Source: Flavobacteriaceae bacterium (GTDB lineage: Bacteria; Bacteroidota; Bacteroidia; Flavobacteriales; Flavobacteriaceae). From it: a stretch of DNA of 64,000 bases. The stretch lies in NCBI GenBank assembly GCA_009886625.1, contig QXZA01000026.1:3228-67227 (forward strand). Reading direction: 5' to 3'. The notes below the pieces were generated by a model. The model was not told where the DNA came from. It did no database searches and saw only the letters and a program-made list of their open reading frames with translations. Position numbers and translations under genes: made by a program. Positions 57,718-64,000 of the stretch are shown here, piece by piece. The number at the start of each line of letters is the position of its first letter. Within the stretch, counting starts at the first letter, position 1.

Positions 57718-58089
57718 CTATCTCTCCTTTTTTTGCGTTCCATATCAAGTCACAACAATTTCTTCAAGACCTTGAACATCTTCTAGCATTTGAATATCCA
57801 AAGTATCGTATTGAAGATTTGATTATTCCTGTGTCAAAAAACCAAGATAGGAAAAGACTATAGTAGCATTTTCATTTGCAACTGAAATGGTATAAGCGCC
57901 GTCAAAGTCAGTAACAGTTCCATTAGAGGTGCCTTTTTCAATAATACTTACTCCAGGTGAGGAACCAGATTCATCTGATACAATTCCAGAAATAGTTTTT
58001 TGAGCATTAGCTTGTAAACAAAAAATTAATAGACTCAATAATAGATAAGTGAATCTATTCCCACAGAAAAGATTAATAGGTAATTCCAT
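57718..58089 (-). pseudogene. Decayed SusC-type TonB-dependent receptor (N-terminal fragment)
   Basis: The ATG at 58089 opens a signal peptide (ending A-N-A-Q) and a carboxypeptidase-regulatory-like domain with the SusC hallmarks G-V-S-I-I-E-K-G-T-S-N-G-T-V-T-D and F-S-Y-L-G-F. The frame stops at TAA (57825-57823) after 88 codons. Read on in the same frame, it continues with L-E-D-V-Q-G-L-E-E-I-V-V-T, a TGA (57747-57745) where SusC proteins have Gly, then Y-G-T-Q-K-K-E-R and a TAG (57720-57718). The rest of the receptor, some 900 residues, is absent. Two nonsense mutations plus a deletion make this a pseudogene. Confidence 0.88.
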
Positions 58090-58349
58090 TTTAGATTTGG
58101 GTTAAATTCTGTTAAATACATAAAATATACACCAATCACCCCTTTTTTTTGCTATAAATATAATTAAATGTTAATATGTATATATAATATAAATAGTTAA
58201 TAATTATATCATCTTTTTTAAATTGTAAAAGTTTAGGTTTTTATAATTTAAATTGAATTTTTAAAGTATATAGCGTCTTAGATTAAATAGAATTAAAGTT
58301 TTGAAACCCTTCATTTCTATGAATATGTTTAAAAATCTTAAATTAGTGT
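58090..58349. other. AT-rich gap between the receptor remnant and the SUMF1-like gene
   Basis: 260 bp of extremely AT-rich DNA separating divergent genes. I see no open frame of note and no perfect -7 box near 58350. An ATG at 58319 opens a different, short frame with no recognisable product. Confidence 0.4.
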
Positions 58350-59324
58350 ATGGTGCCTTCAAGGTTTGTTTTATATCTCACTTTAGTTGTGCTTTTTCAA
58401 GGGATGTATTCTTTGAAGGGGCAGGAATCTTATGAAGAGAAACTTAATGGTGTAGATCACAACATCTCCATGGTTTTTATTGAAGGGGGTAGCTTTATTA
58501 TGGGGAGTCCTAAAATTCAGAAAGGTCATTTTGGAGACGAGGGACCACAACATGAAGTTAATGTTTCTCCTTTTTGGATGAGTAAGGTAGAAATCACTTG
58601 GGATTTATATTCGCTATTTGTAAGTAGAGAATGGGATCAATATCAGGTAGATAAAAGTGTTGATAGCGAGGTTTCCATTGATGTAGATGCAGTTTCAGGA
58701 GCAACAACTCCCTATGTGGAAATGAGTTTTGGAATGGGTATTGATAACTATCCAGCAATTTGTATGACGCAACTTGCAGCAATAAAATTTTGTGAATGGC
58801 TCTCAGCGATGACAGGTCATTTTTATCGTTTGCCAACAGAAGCGGAATGGGAATATGCTGCAAGAGCGGGAAGTTCTTCAGCCTATTCATTTGGGGATAA
58901 TATAAATGTATTAGGCGAGTATGCTTGGTTTGAGGGAAATAGCAATGAAAAATATCAAAAGGTAGGTACAAAGAAACCGAATGCCTGGGGTTTAAATGAT
59001 ATGCATGGAAATGTTGCTGAATGGACTTTGGATCAATATGTGCCTTCGGCTTATTCGAAGCGAAAAAAGGGAATTGAAAACCCACAGGAGGTTGGGGATA
59101 AAGTTTATCCTAAAGTAGTGCGAGGAGGTTCGTGGATGGATGCACCAAGTCGATTACGATCAGCTGCACGCCGCCCTTCATCTAAAAATTGGAAAAAGCG
59201 TGATCCTCAAATTCCAAAAAGTAAATGGTGGCACACTGATGCCCCCTTTGTGGGCTTCAGAATAGTAAGGCCAAAGCAAATTCCTTCTGAGGGAGATCAA
59301 AAAAAATATTGGAATTACAAATAA
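58350..59324 (+). CDS. SUMF1/FGE-fold protein, exported
   Basis: A 324-aa formylglycine-generating-enzyme-fold protein with a signal peptide (about 1-24, ending L-K-G-Q). Fold markers are M-V-F-I-E-G-G-S-F-I-M-G-S (about 40-52), R-L-P-T-E-A-E-W-E-Y-A-A-R (about 158-170), G-N-V-A-E-W, and V-R-G-G-S-W. The two active-site cysteines of true FGE, expected just after G-G-S, are missing (M-D-A-P-S-R-L-R follows), so sulfatase activation is unlikely. It is followed after 20 bp by the oxidoreductase gene. Confidence 0.85.
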   Translation: MVPSRFVLYLTLVVLFQGMYSLKGQESYEEKLNGVDHNISMVFIEGGSFIMGSPKIQKGHFGDEGPQHEVNVSPFWMSKVEITWDLYSLFVSREWDQYQVDKSVDSEVSIDVDAVSGATTPYVEMSFGMGIDNYPAICMTQLAAIKFCEWLSAMTGHFYRLPTEAEWEYAARAGSSSAYSFGDNINVLGEYAWFEGNSNEKYQKVGTKKPNAWGLNDMHGNVAEWTLDQYVPSAYSKRKKGIENPQEVGDKVYPKVVRGGSWMDAPSRLRSAARRPSSKNWKKRDPQIPKSKWWHTDAPFVGFRIVRPKQIPSEGDQKKYWNYK

Positions 59325-59344
59325 ATTAACTAAAACAACAAAAA

Positions 59345-60682
59345 ATGACAAAAAAGAAGAATATCAACCAAAACGAGGGAGAATCTAGACGCTCTTTTGT
59401 TCAGAAAACTGCACTTGCGACTAGTGTAATTTTAACAATGCCGCTTGGTGTTGAAAGCATGGCAAATGTCCAAGGCGATAAAAAATTAAAACTTGCTCTT
59501 GTGGGTTGTGGCGGAAGAGGTTCTGGAGCTACTGTTCAAGCTTTGACTGCTGACGAAAATGTTGAGTTAGTTGCTATGGCCGATGCATTTGGTGATCGAA
59601 TTGAAAGAAGCTTAAAAGGAATTCAAGAACATTTTGATGGTGAAAAGAAAATCAATGTCAAAGAGAAGAATCGCTTTGTTGGTTTTGATGCCTATAAAAA
59701 AGCAATTGATCTTGCAGATGTGGTTATTTTGACCACCCCACCTGGATTTAGACCTTACCATTTTGAATATGCTATTAATAATGATAAGCATGTGTTTATG
59801 GAAAAGCCAGTGGCTACTGATCCTGTAGGAATACGAAAGGTTTTAGAAATGGCTAAAATTGCTAAATCAAAGAAGCTAAATGTAGTAGTGGGTTTACAAA
59901 GACATTATCAATCTAAGTATATAGATCTAAAGCAAAGAGTTGATGCTGGAGCTATTGGAAAAATTAGAAGTGGACAAGTGTATTGGAACGATGCAGGTGT
60001 TTGGGTTAAAAAGCGAAAACCGGGACAATCTGAATTGGAGTATCAAATGCGAAACTGGTATTACTTCAATTGGTTGTGTGGTGATCATATCTTAGAACAG
60101 CATATCCATAATATTGATGTAGCTAATTGGTTTGTAGGAGAATATCCAGAATCAGCTCAAGGAATGGGTGGGCGTCAAGTGCGAAACGGTTTGGATCACG
60201 GAGAAATTTTCGATCACCATTTTGTTGAATTTACCTATCCTAGTGGAGCTGTAATTTCGAGTCAATGTAGACATATTCCCGGAACCATGAGTAGAGTAGA
60301 TGAGGTTTTTCAAGGAACTAAGGGAAGTTTAGAGATAGGAAAAGGCGAGATAACTGATATAGAAGGAGCTACTCAATATAAATATCCTAAGAAATGGGGA
60401 GAAGATGCAAACCCCTACCAAGTTGAGCATGATAAGTTATTTGCTTCTATAAGAAGTGGAGGTGTAATAGCTGATGCTGAGAACGGTGCAAAAAGTACCT
60501 TGTCTGCTATTTTAGGAAGAATGGCAACTTATACCGGTAAAAACATCACTTTTGAAGAAGCTCTAAATTCGCAACTACATTTGATGCCAGAAACCTTTAC
60601 ATGGGAGAGTACACCCCCTACTTTACCAGATGAAAATGGATTATATCCCATTCCAACCCCAGGAAAAACAAAATTTATATAA
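59345..60682 (+). CDS. Gfo/Idh/MocA family oxidoreductase with Tat signal
   Basis: A 445-aa NAD(P)-dependent sugar oxidoreductase. The N-terminus carries a twin-arginine signal (S-R-R-S-F-V-Q-K and a hydrophobic stretch to about 38). The Rossmann motif is A-L-V-G-C-G-G-R-G-S-G (about 52-62), and E-K-P-V-A-T-D (about 152-158) is the family's conserved E-K-P. Another conserved stretch is E-Q-H-I-H-N-I-D-V. The Tat signal implies that it folds with cofactor before export. The substrate is unknown. A single base separates it from the isomerase gene. Confidence 0.9.
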   Translation: MTKKKNINQNEGESRRSFVQKTALATSVILTMPLGVESMANVQGDKKLKLALVGCGGRGSGATVQALTADENVELVAMADAFGDRIERSLKGIQEHFDGEKKINVKEKNRFVGFDAYKKAIDLADVVILTTPPGFRPYHFEYAINNDKHVFMEKPVATDPVGIRKVLEMAKIAKSKKLNVVVGLQRHYQSKYIDLKQRVDAGAIGKIRSGQVYWNDAGVWVKKRKPGQSELEYQMRNWYYFNWLCGDHILEQHIHNIDVANWFVGEYPESAQGMGGRQVRNGLDHGEIFDHHFVEFTYPSGAVISSQCRHIPGTMSRVDEVFQGTKGSLEIGKGEITDIEGATQYKYPKKWGEDANPYQVEHDKLFASIRSGGVIADAENGAKSTLSAILGRMATYTGKNITFEEALNSQLHLMPETFTWESTPPTLPDENGLYPIPTPGKTKFI

Positions 60683-60683
60683 T

Positions 60684-61601
60684 ATGAATAGAAGAAATTT
60701 CACTCAGTTGGCCGGAGCATCTGGCCTTGGACTTTTTGCAGGTGCTACTACTTTTGCAAGTACAAAAAACACACAATTGAAACATGTTTTTAACTTGCCG
60801 TATGCCCCGCATTTAGGAATGTTTAAACATCACGCTGGAAAAGATCCCATTGATCAGTTAAATTTTATGGCAGACCAAGGGTTTATGGCCTTTGAAGATA
60901 ATGAAATGCGGAACAGAGAAGTCTCTTTACAGCAGAAAATGGCTGCTACTATGCAGAAGAGAGGGATTCGAATGGGAGTGTTTGTCGCCCATAAAATTTA
61001 TTGGAGAAAACCTAACTTAGCTAGTGGAGACCAAGCACTTCGAAAGGAATTTTTGAATTACATTAAAGAAGCAATTCCTGTTGCTAAACGTGTCAACGCA
61101 AAATGGATGACCGTTGTACCAGGACATTTGGATTTAAGCCAAAATATGGCATATCAAAGAGCTCATGTGGTCGAAAGCCTCAAACAGGCTTCGACACTTT
61201 TAGAGCCCCACGGAATTGTGATGGTTTTGGAGCCATTAAACTTTAGGAACCATCCAGGACTTTTCTTGTCTGAAAGTCCACAGGCCTATGAAATTTGTAA
61301 AGCAGTAGATTCTCCTTCTTGTAAAATTTTATTTGACATTTACCATCAGCAAATTCAAGAAGGAAATTTGATTCCAAATATTGAAAAATGTTGGGAAGAG
61401 ATTGGTTACTTCCAAATAGGAGATAATCCGGGGAGAAAAGAACCCACAACTGGGGAGATTAATTACACCAATGTTTTTAAATACATACATAGTAGAGGTT
61501 TTGATGGAATTTTAGGAATGGAGCACGGGAACAGTCGTCCAGACAAGGAAGGAGAACAGGCGGTAATTGATGCTTATAAAAAGGTGGATCAATTTATATG
61601 A
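60684..61601 (+). CDS. Hydroxypyruvate isomerase-like TIM-barrel protein with Tat signal
   Basis: A 305-aa protein of the xylose isomerase-like/AP-endonuclease 2 superfamily. The N-terminal M-N-R-R-N-F-T-Q-L plus a hydrophobic stretch (about 9-26) is a second Tat-type signal. Metal and catalytic residues fit E-P-L-N (about 200-203), D-I-Y-H (about 233-236), Q-I-G-D-N-P-G-R (about 261-268) and G-M-E-H. The closest recognisable family is hydroxypyruvate isomerase; other sugar epimerases are possible. I chose the ATG at 60684. The stop overlaps the next ATG by 4 bp (61598-61601). Confidence 0.87.
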   Translation: MNRRNFTQLAGASGLGLFAGATTFASTKNTQLKHVFNLPYAPHLGMFKHHAGKDPIDQLNFMADQGFMAFEDNEMRNREVSLQQKMAATMQKRGIRMGVFVAHKIYWRKPNLASGDQALRKEFLNYIKEAIPVAKRVNAKWMTVVPGHLDLSQNMAYQRAHVVESLKQASTLLEPHGIVMVLEPLNFRNHPGLFLSESPQAYEICKAVDSPSCKILFDIYHQQIQEGNLIPNIEKCWEEIGYFQIGDNPGRKEPTTGEINYTNVFKYIHSRGFDGILGMEHGNSRPDKEGEQAVIDAYKKVDQFI

Positions 61602-62545
61602 ATGAAAACAAAATAAGCCAGCTTTTTGGGATTCAGTATCCTATTATACAAGCTGGAATGGTTTGGGCTAGTGGATGGCGTTTAGCTTCTGCAGTTTCAA
61701 ATGCAGGAGGCTTAGGTCTAATTGGAGCAGGATCTATGTATCCAGAGATTTTAAGAGAGCACATACAAAAATGTAAAAAAGCGACACCACACCCCTTTGG
61801 GGTAAATGTTCCTTTATTGTATCCCGACATAGATCAATTGATGGAAGTAATAGTGACGGAAAAAGTTCCCATTGTGTTCAGTGCAGCGGGTAATCCAAAA
61901 CTTTGGACAGACTATTTGAAATTGCATGGCTGTACTGTAGTTCATGTTGTGAGCTCAGTAAAATTTGCCTTAAAAGCACAAGAGAGTGGAGTAGATGCTG
62001 TTGTGGCTGAGGGTTTTGAAGCAGGAGGACATAATGGAAGAGAGGAAACCACCACCTTAACTCTAATTCCTATTGTTAAAAAAGCAATACATATCCCACT
62101 TATTGCTGCGGGAGGGATTGGCTCTGGTCCTGCAATGCTAGCTGCGATGGCTTTGGGTGCTGATGCTGTACAAGTGGGCTCCCGCTTTGTAGCTACACAT
62201 GAAGCATCTTCTCATATCAATTTCAAAGAGGAGGTGTTGAAGGCGGGTCAAGGAGCCACGGTGTTAACTTTGAAAGAATTGACCCCTGTACGAATGATGA
62301 AAAATTCGTTTTATCAAAAAATAAATAACTTATATAAGGCTGGAGCCACGGTTGAGCAATTACAGGAAACGCTTGGGAGAGGAAGAGCGAAAAAAGGAAT
62401 GTTTGAAGGAGACCTTGTTGAAGGAGAATTAGAAATTGGTCAAGTCGCAGCTCAAATTGAAAAGATCATTCCAGCGGAAGCAGTAGTGAAAGAATTTATT
62501 GAGACGTATAATTCTACTTTAAATTCTCTCCCTAAAATAGATTAA
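61598..62545 (+). CDS. Nitronate monooxygenase / FabK-like flavoenzyme
   Basis: A 315-aa FMN-dependent TIM-barrel protein. Family motifs are Y-P-I-I-Q-A-G-M (about 14-21), S-N-A-G-G-L-G (about 35-41), A-E-G-F-E-A-G-G-H (about 139-147), A-A-G-G-I-G-S-G (about 170-177) and A-D-A-V-Q-V-G-S-R-F. It may oxidise alkyl nitronates or act as an enoyl reductase; sequence alone does not separate these. It is translationally coupled to the isomerase gene (ATGA overlap) but has no signal peptide. The stop shares TTAA with convergent lysA. Confidence 0.88.
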   Translation: MNENKISQLFGIQYPIIQAGMVWASGWRLASAVSNAGGLGLIGAGSMYPEILREHIQKCKKATPHPFGVNVPLLYPDIDQLMEVIVTEKVPIVFSAAGNPKLWTDYLKLHGCTVVHVVSSVKFALKAQESGVDAVVAEGFEAGGHNGREETTTLTLIPIVKKAIHIPLIAAGGIGSGPAMLAAMALGADAVQVGSRFVATHEASSHINFKEEVLKAGQGATVLTLKELTPVRMMKNSFYQKINNLYKAGATVEQLQETLGRGRAKKGMFEGDLVEGELEIGQVAAQIEKIIPAEAVVKEFIETYNSTLNSLPKID

Positions 62546-63768
62546 TGCTCTCCTACTTTTTCTTTGAAGTTAATAAGTACCTGATTACTCACCAAATCCT
62601 CAAAAGTCTCTCTTTTTCGTATTACATGGGCCTCGTCATTGTACCACAAAATTTCTGCTGGGCGGAATCTTGAATTGTAATTGCTTGCCATAGAAAAACA
62701 ATAGGCTCCTGCATTTTGGAAAGCAAGAATGTCTCCCTCAGCAATTTCAGCTATTTTACGATTACTTCCAAAAGTATCAGTTTCACAGATATAGCCTACT
62801 ACGGTATAAAAACGTTCTTTGCCCTCGGGTTTAGATATATTCTTTATTTCATGGTGAGAACCATAAAGCATTGGACGTATCAGATGGTTAAATCCAGAAT
62901 CAACTTGTGCAAATACAGTAGAGGTAGTTTGTTTTACTGCATTTACTTGGACTAAAAAGTACCCTGCTTGACTGACTAAAAACTTGCCTGGTTCAAAGGC
63001 AAGTTCTAATGTACTTCCATAAGTCTCGCAAAATCGTTGAAAGCGTTCGGTGAGTTTCTCACCGAGTTCTTCAATGTTGGTTTCAATGTCGCCTTCACGA
63101 TAGGGTACTTTAAATCCACTACCAAAATCTAGAAATTCTAGATTTTTAAATTGTAATGCTGTATCAAATAAAATTTCAGCGGCATAAAGGAATACTTCAA
63201 TGTCTAAAATATCACTTCCTGTATGCATATGAACCCCGTTTATATGCATATTGGTGTTTTCAACGATGCGTAATACGTGAGGGATTTGATGTATAGAAAT
63301 CCCAAACTTTGAATCGATATGGCCCACAGAAATGTTACTGTTTCCTCCTGCCATCACGTGAGGATTGATTCGAATACACACAGGGATGTTGGGATGCTTT
63401 GTTCCAAACTGTTCGAGTATAGATAGGTTGTCGATATTTATCTGAACACCTATTTTTGCTGCGCGCTCTATTTCTTCAAGTGAAACACCATTTGGGGTAA
63501 AGATGATATCTTGGGGTTCAAACCCCGCTTGAATTCCCATTTGCACTTCTTGTATGGATACCGTATCTAGTCCAGACCCCATTTTCTTCATAAGCCCTAA
63601 AACGGAGAGATTGGAAAGTGCTTTGCAAGCATAGTTAATACGAAGTTTTTCAATTCCACTGAATGCGTTTTGTAACCTTGAAAATTGTTGTTCAATTTTA
63701 TTGGCATCGTAAACATATACTGGATGACCTTCCTGTTGTGCAATGGATAATAAAGTGCCTTGGTTCAT
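62542..63768 (-). CDS. lysA: Diaminopimelate decarboxylase
   Basis: A 408-aa PLP-dependent fold-III enzyme making lysine from meso-diaminopimelate. The PLP lysine lies in Y-A-C-K-A-L-S-N (about 45-52). The Gly-rich phosphate loop is D-F-G-S-G-F (about 218-223), followed by E-P-G-K-F-L. The dimer-interface catalytic cysteine is in C-E-T-D-T-F. I took the ATG at 63768 (M-N-Q-G-T-L-L); an upstream start would add a hydrophobic, non-homologous stretch that overlaps the promoter. Other carboxylyases of the fold are less likely. Confidence 0.92.
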   Translation of the reverse strand: MNQGTLLSIAQQEGHPVYVYDANKIEQQFSRLQNAFSGIEKLRINYACKALSNLSVLGLMKKMGSGLDTVSIQEVQMGIQAGFEPQDIIFTPNGVSLEEIERAAKIGVQINIDNLSILEQFGTKHPNIPVCIRINPHVMAGGNSNISVGHIDSKFGISIHQIPHVLRIVENTNMHINGVHMHTGSDILDIEVFLYAAEILFDTALQFKNLEFLDFGSGFKVPYREGDIETNIEELGEKLTERFQRFCETYGSTLELAFEPGKFLVSQAGYFLVQVNAVKQTTSTVFAQVDSGFNHLIRPMLYGSHHEIKNISKPEGKERFYTVVGYICETDTFGSNRKIAEIAEGDILAFQNAGAYCFSMASNYNSRFRPAEILWYNDEAHVIRKRETFEDLVSNQVLINFKEKVGEH

Positions 63769-63789
63769 AATAGCGTTTCTTAAAGTAGA

Positions 63790-63820
63790 CAAAAGTAATA
63801 AGTATGAGATTACACACAAA
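63790..63820 (-). promoter_or_regulatory. Promoter of lysA
   Basis: On the minus strand TTTG (63820-63817) is exactly 19 bp from TACTTTTG (63797-63790), matching the full Bacteroidetes consensus. The ATG lies 21 bp further on at 63768. Confidence 0.75.
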
Positions 63821-63852
63821 AGAAATGAACAAACGATATTAAATTACAACAG

Positions 63853-63872
63853 TTTGTTATATATGTAACAAA
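63853..63872. promoter_or_regulatory. 20-bp palindrome in the lysA-sucC intergenic region
   Basis: TTTGTTA (63853-63859) and TAACAAA (63866-63872) are perfect inverted repeats. The 6-bp centre TATATG also pairs except for one T-G. The dyad is of CRP/FNR operator size. It lies 33 bp upstream of the lysA -33 box and 43 bp upstream of the sucC -7 box, so it could act on either gene. Confidence 0.5.
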
Positions 63873-63914
63873 AAAGTTTTTCTCATGGGAGCTAATTTTC
63901 CGCTTGTGTTTCTT

Positions 63915-63922
63915 TATTTTTG
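63915..63922 (+). promoter_or_regulatory. -7 box of sucC
   Basis: TATTTTTG is a perfect TAnnTTTG, 23 bp before the sucC ATG at 63946. A convincing -33 TTG is not at the ideal distance. Confidence 0.55.
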
Positions 63923-63945
63923 CACAAGATTTTTAGAAACAACTT

Positions 63946-64000
63946 ATGAATTTACACGAATATCAAGGAAAAGAAGTTTTAGCTGGATTTGGCGTTACAA
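63946..64000 (+). CDS. sucC: Succinyl-CoA ligase beta subunit, first 18 codons
   Basis: The window ends 18 codons into this gene. The visible N-terminus M-N-L-H-E-Y-Q-G-K-E-V-L is the hallmark start of the ATP-grasp beta subunit of succinyl-CoA synthetase, a TCA-cycle enzyme. A -7 box lies 23 bp upstream. The identification rests only on this short but highly characteristic stretch. Confidence 0.85.
   Translation, partial: MNLHEYQGKEVLAGFGVT

Noticed and set aside
57745-57747. TGA in the receptor fragment read as selenocysteine or programmed read-through
   Set aside because: The position is a conserved Gly in SusC proteins, an upstream TAA and a downstream TAG are also in frame, and most of the gene is missing. 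Decay is simpler.
58594-59085. A 163-codon open frame on the - strand inside the SUMF1-like gene
   Set aside because: Antisense to a clear SUMF1-fold frame; composition rich in H, L and F with no family match.

Overview
The window is chromosome from a member of the Bacteroidetes, most likely a marine-type Flavobacteriaceae; the genus cannot be fixed. The DNA is AT-rich. Genes almost never carry a Shine-Dalgarno sequence. Many are preceded by the Bacteroidetes-type -7 box (TAnnTTTG or TATCTTTA). Lineage-typical genes include DUF3467 after rpoC, a DUF4295 gene (probably ribosomal protein bL38) after rpmB-rpmG, BshC, DUF5916, DUF4369, and a SusC-type receptor fragment.

Layout. 1-469: four tRNAs, Thr(TGT, 5' end cut off)-Tyr(GTA)-Gly(TCC)-Thr(GGT). 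470-3967: an accessory block (DUF1456, a 33-aa membrane peptide, DUF2237 and a GT39/GT2 glycosyltransferase pair) lying between those tRNAs and tuf. 3968-16889: translation and transcription core, tuf-trpT-secE-nusG-rplKAJL-rpoBC-DUF3467, ending at a bidirectional terminator. 16961-25533: prfC, idi, a 6-pyruvoyl-tetrahydropterin synthase, a small coiled-coil protein, a DUF4369 lipoprotein with a DUF5916 outer-membrane protein, an AlkB-like dioxygenase and htpG. 25686-30529: a TetR-like regulator joined to an ABC1/UbiB kinase, fabH with a CoA-binding protein, and a sodium/solute symporter. 30593-36984: recR, a 2-oxoacid dehydrogenase E2, a DEDDh exonuclease, a FAH hydrolase, cinA, rpmB-rpmG-DUF4295, ftsY. 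37003-42588: an alpha/beta hydrolase, a lipoprotein amidase, rimO, a D-aminoacylase-like lipoprotein. 42714-43042: a truncated HigA-type antitoxin gene with a perfect palindrome upstream. 43154-57523: M14 peptidase, bshC, guaA, a LysM protein, pyrG, yidC, mnmA, a YyaL-like thioredoxin-domain lipoprotein. 57718-58089: a decayed SusC/TonB-receptor gene. 58350-62545: a sugar-type module (SUMF1-fold protein, two Tat-signal enzymes, a nitronate monooxygenase-like enzyme). 62542-64000: lysA and the first codons of sucC.

Most of the window is housekeeping DNA in compact operons, with gaps of 0-20 bp, ATGA overlaps and shared TTAA stop codons between convergent genes. The points that deserve a second look are: the interruption of an ancient tRNA-tuf cluster; a recurring layout in which the -7 box lies 3-6 bp from the start codon, implying leaderless mRNAs; several palindromes at promoters (htpG, fabH, 19601, 42714, lysA/sucC); and two decaying genes (higA-like, susC-like). 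No CRISPR array, insertion sequence, rRNA or complete defence system was seen, and I found no convincing wholly new system.
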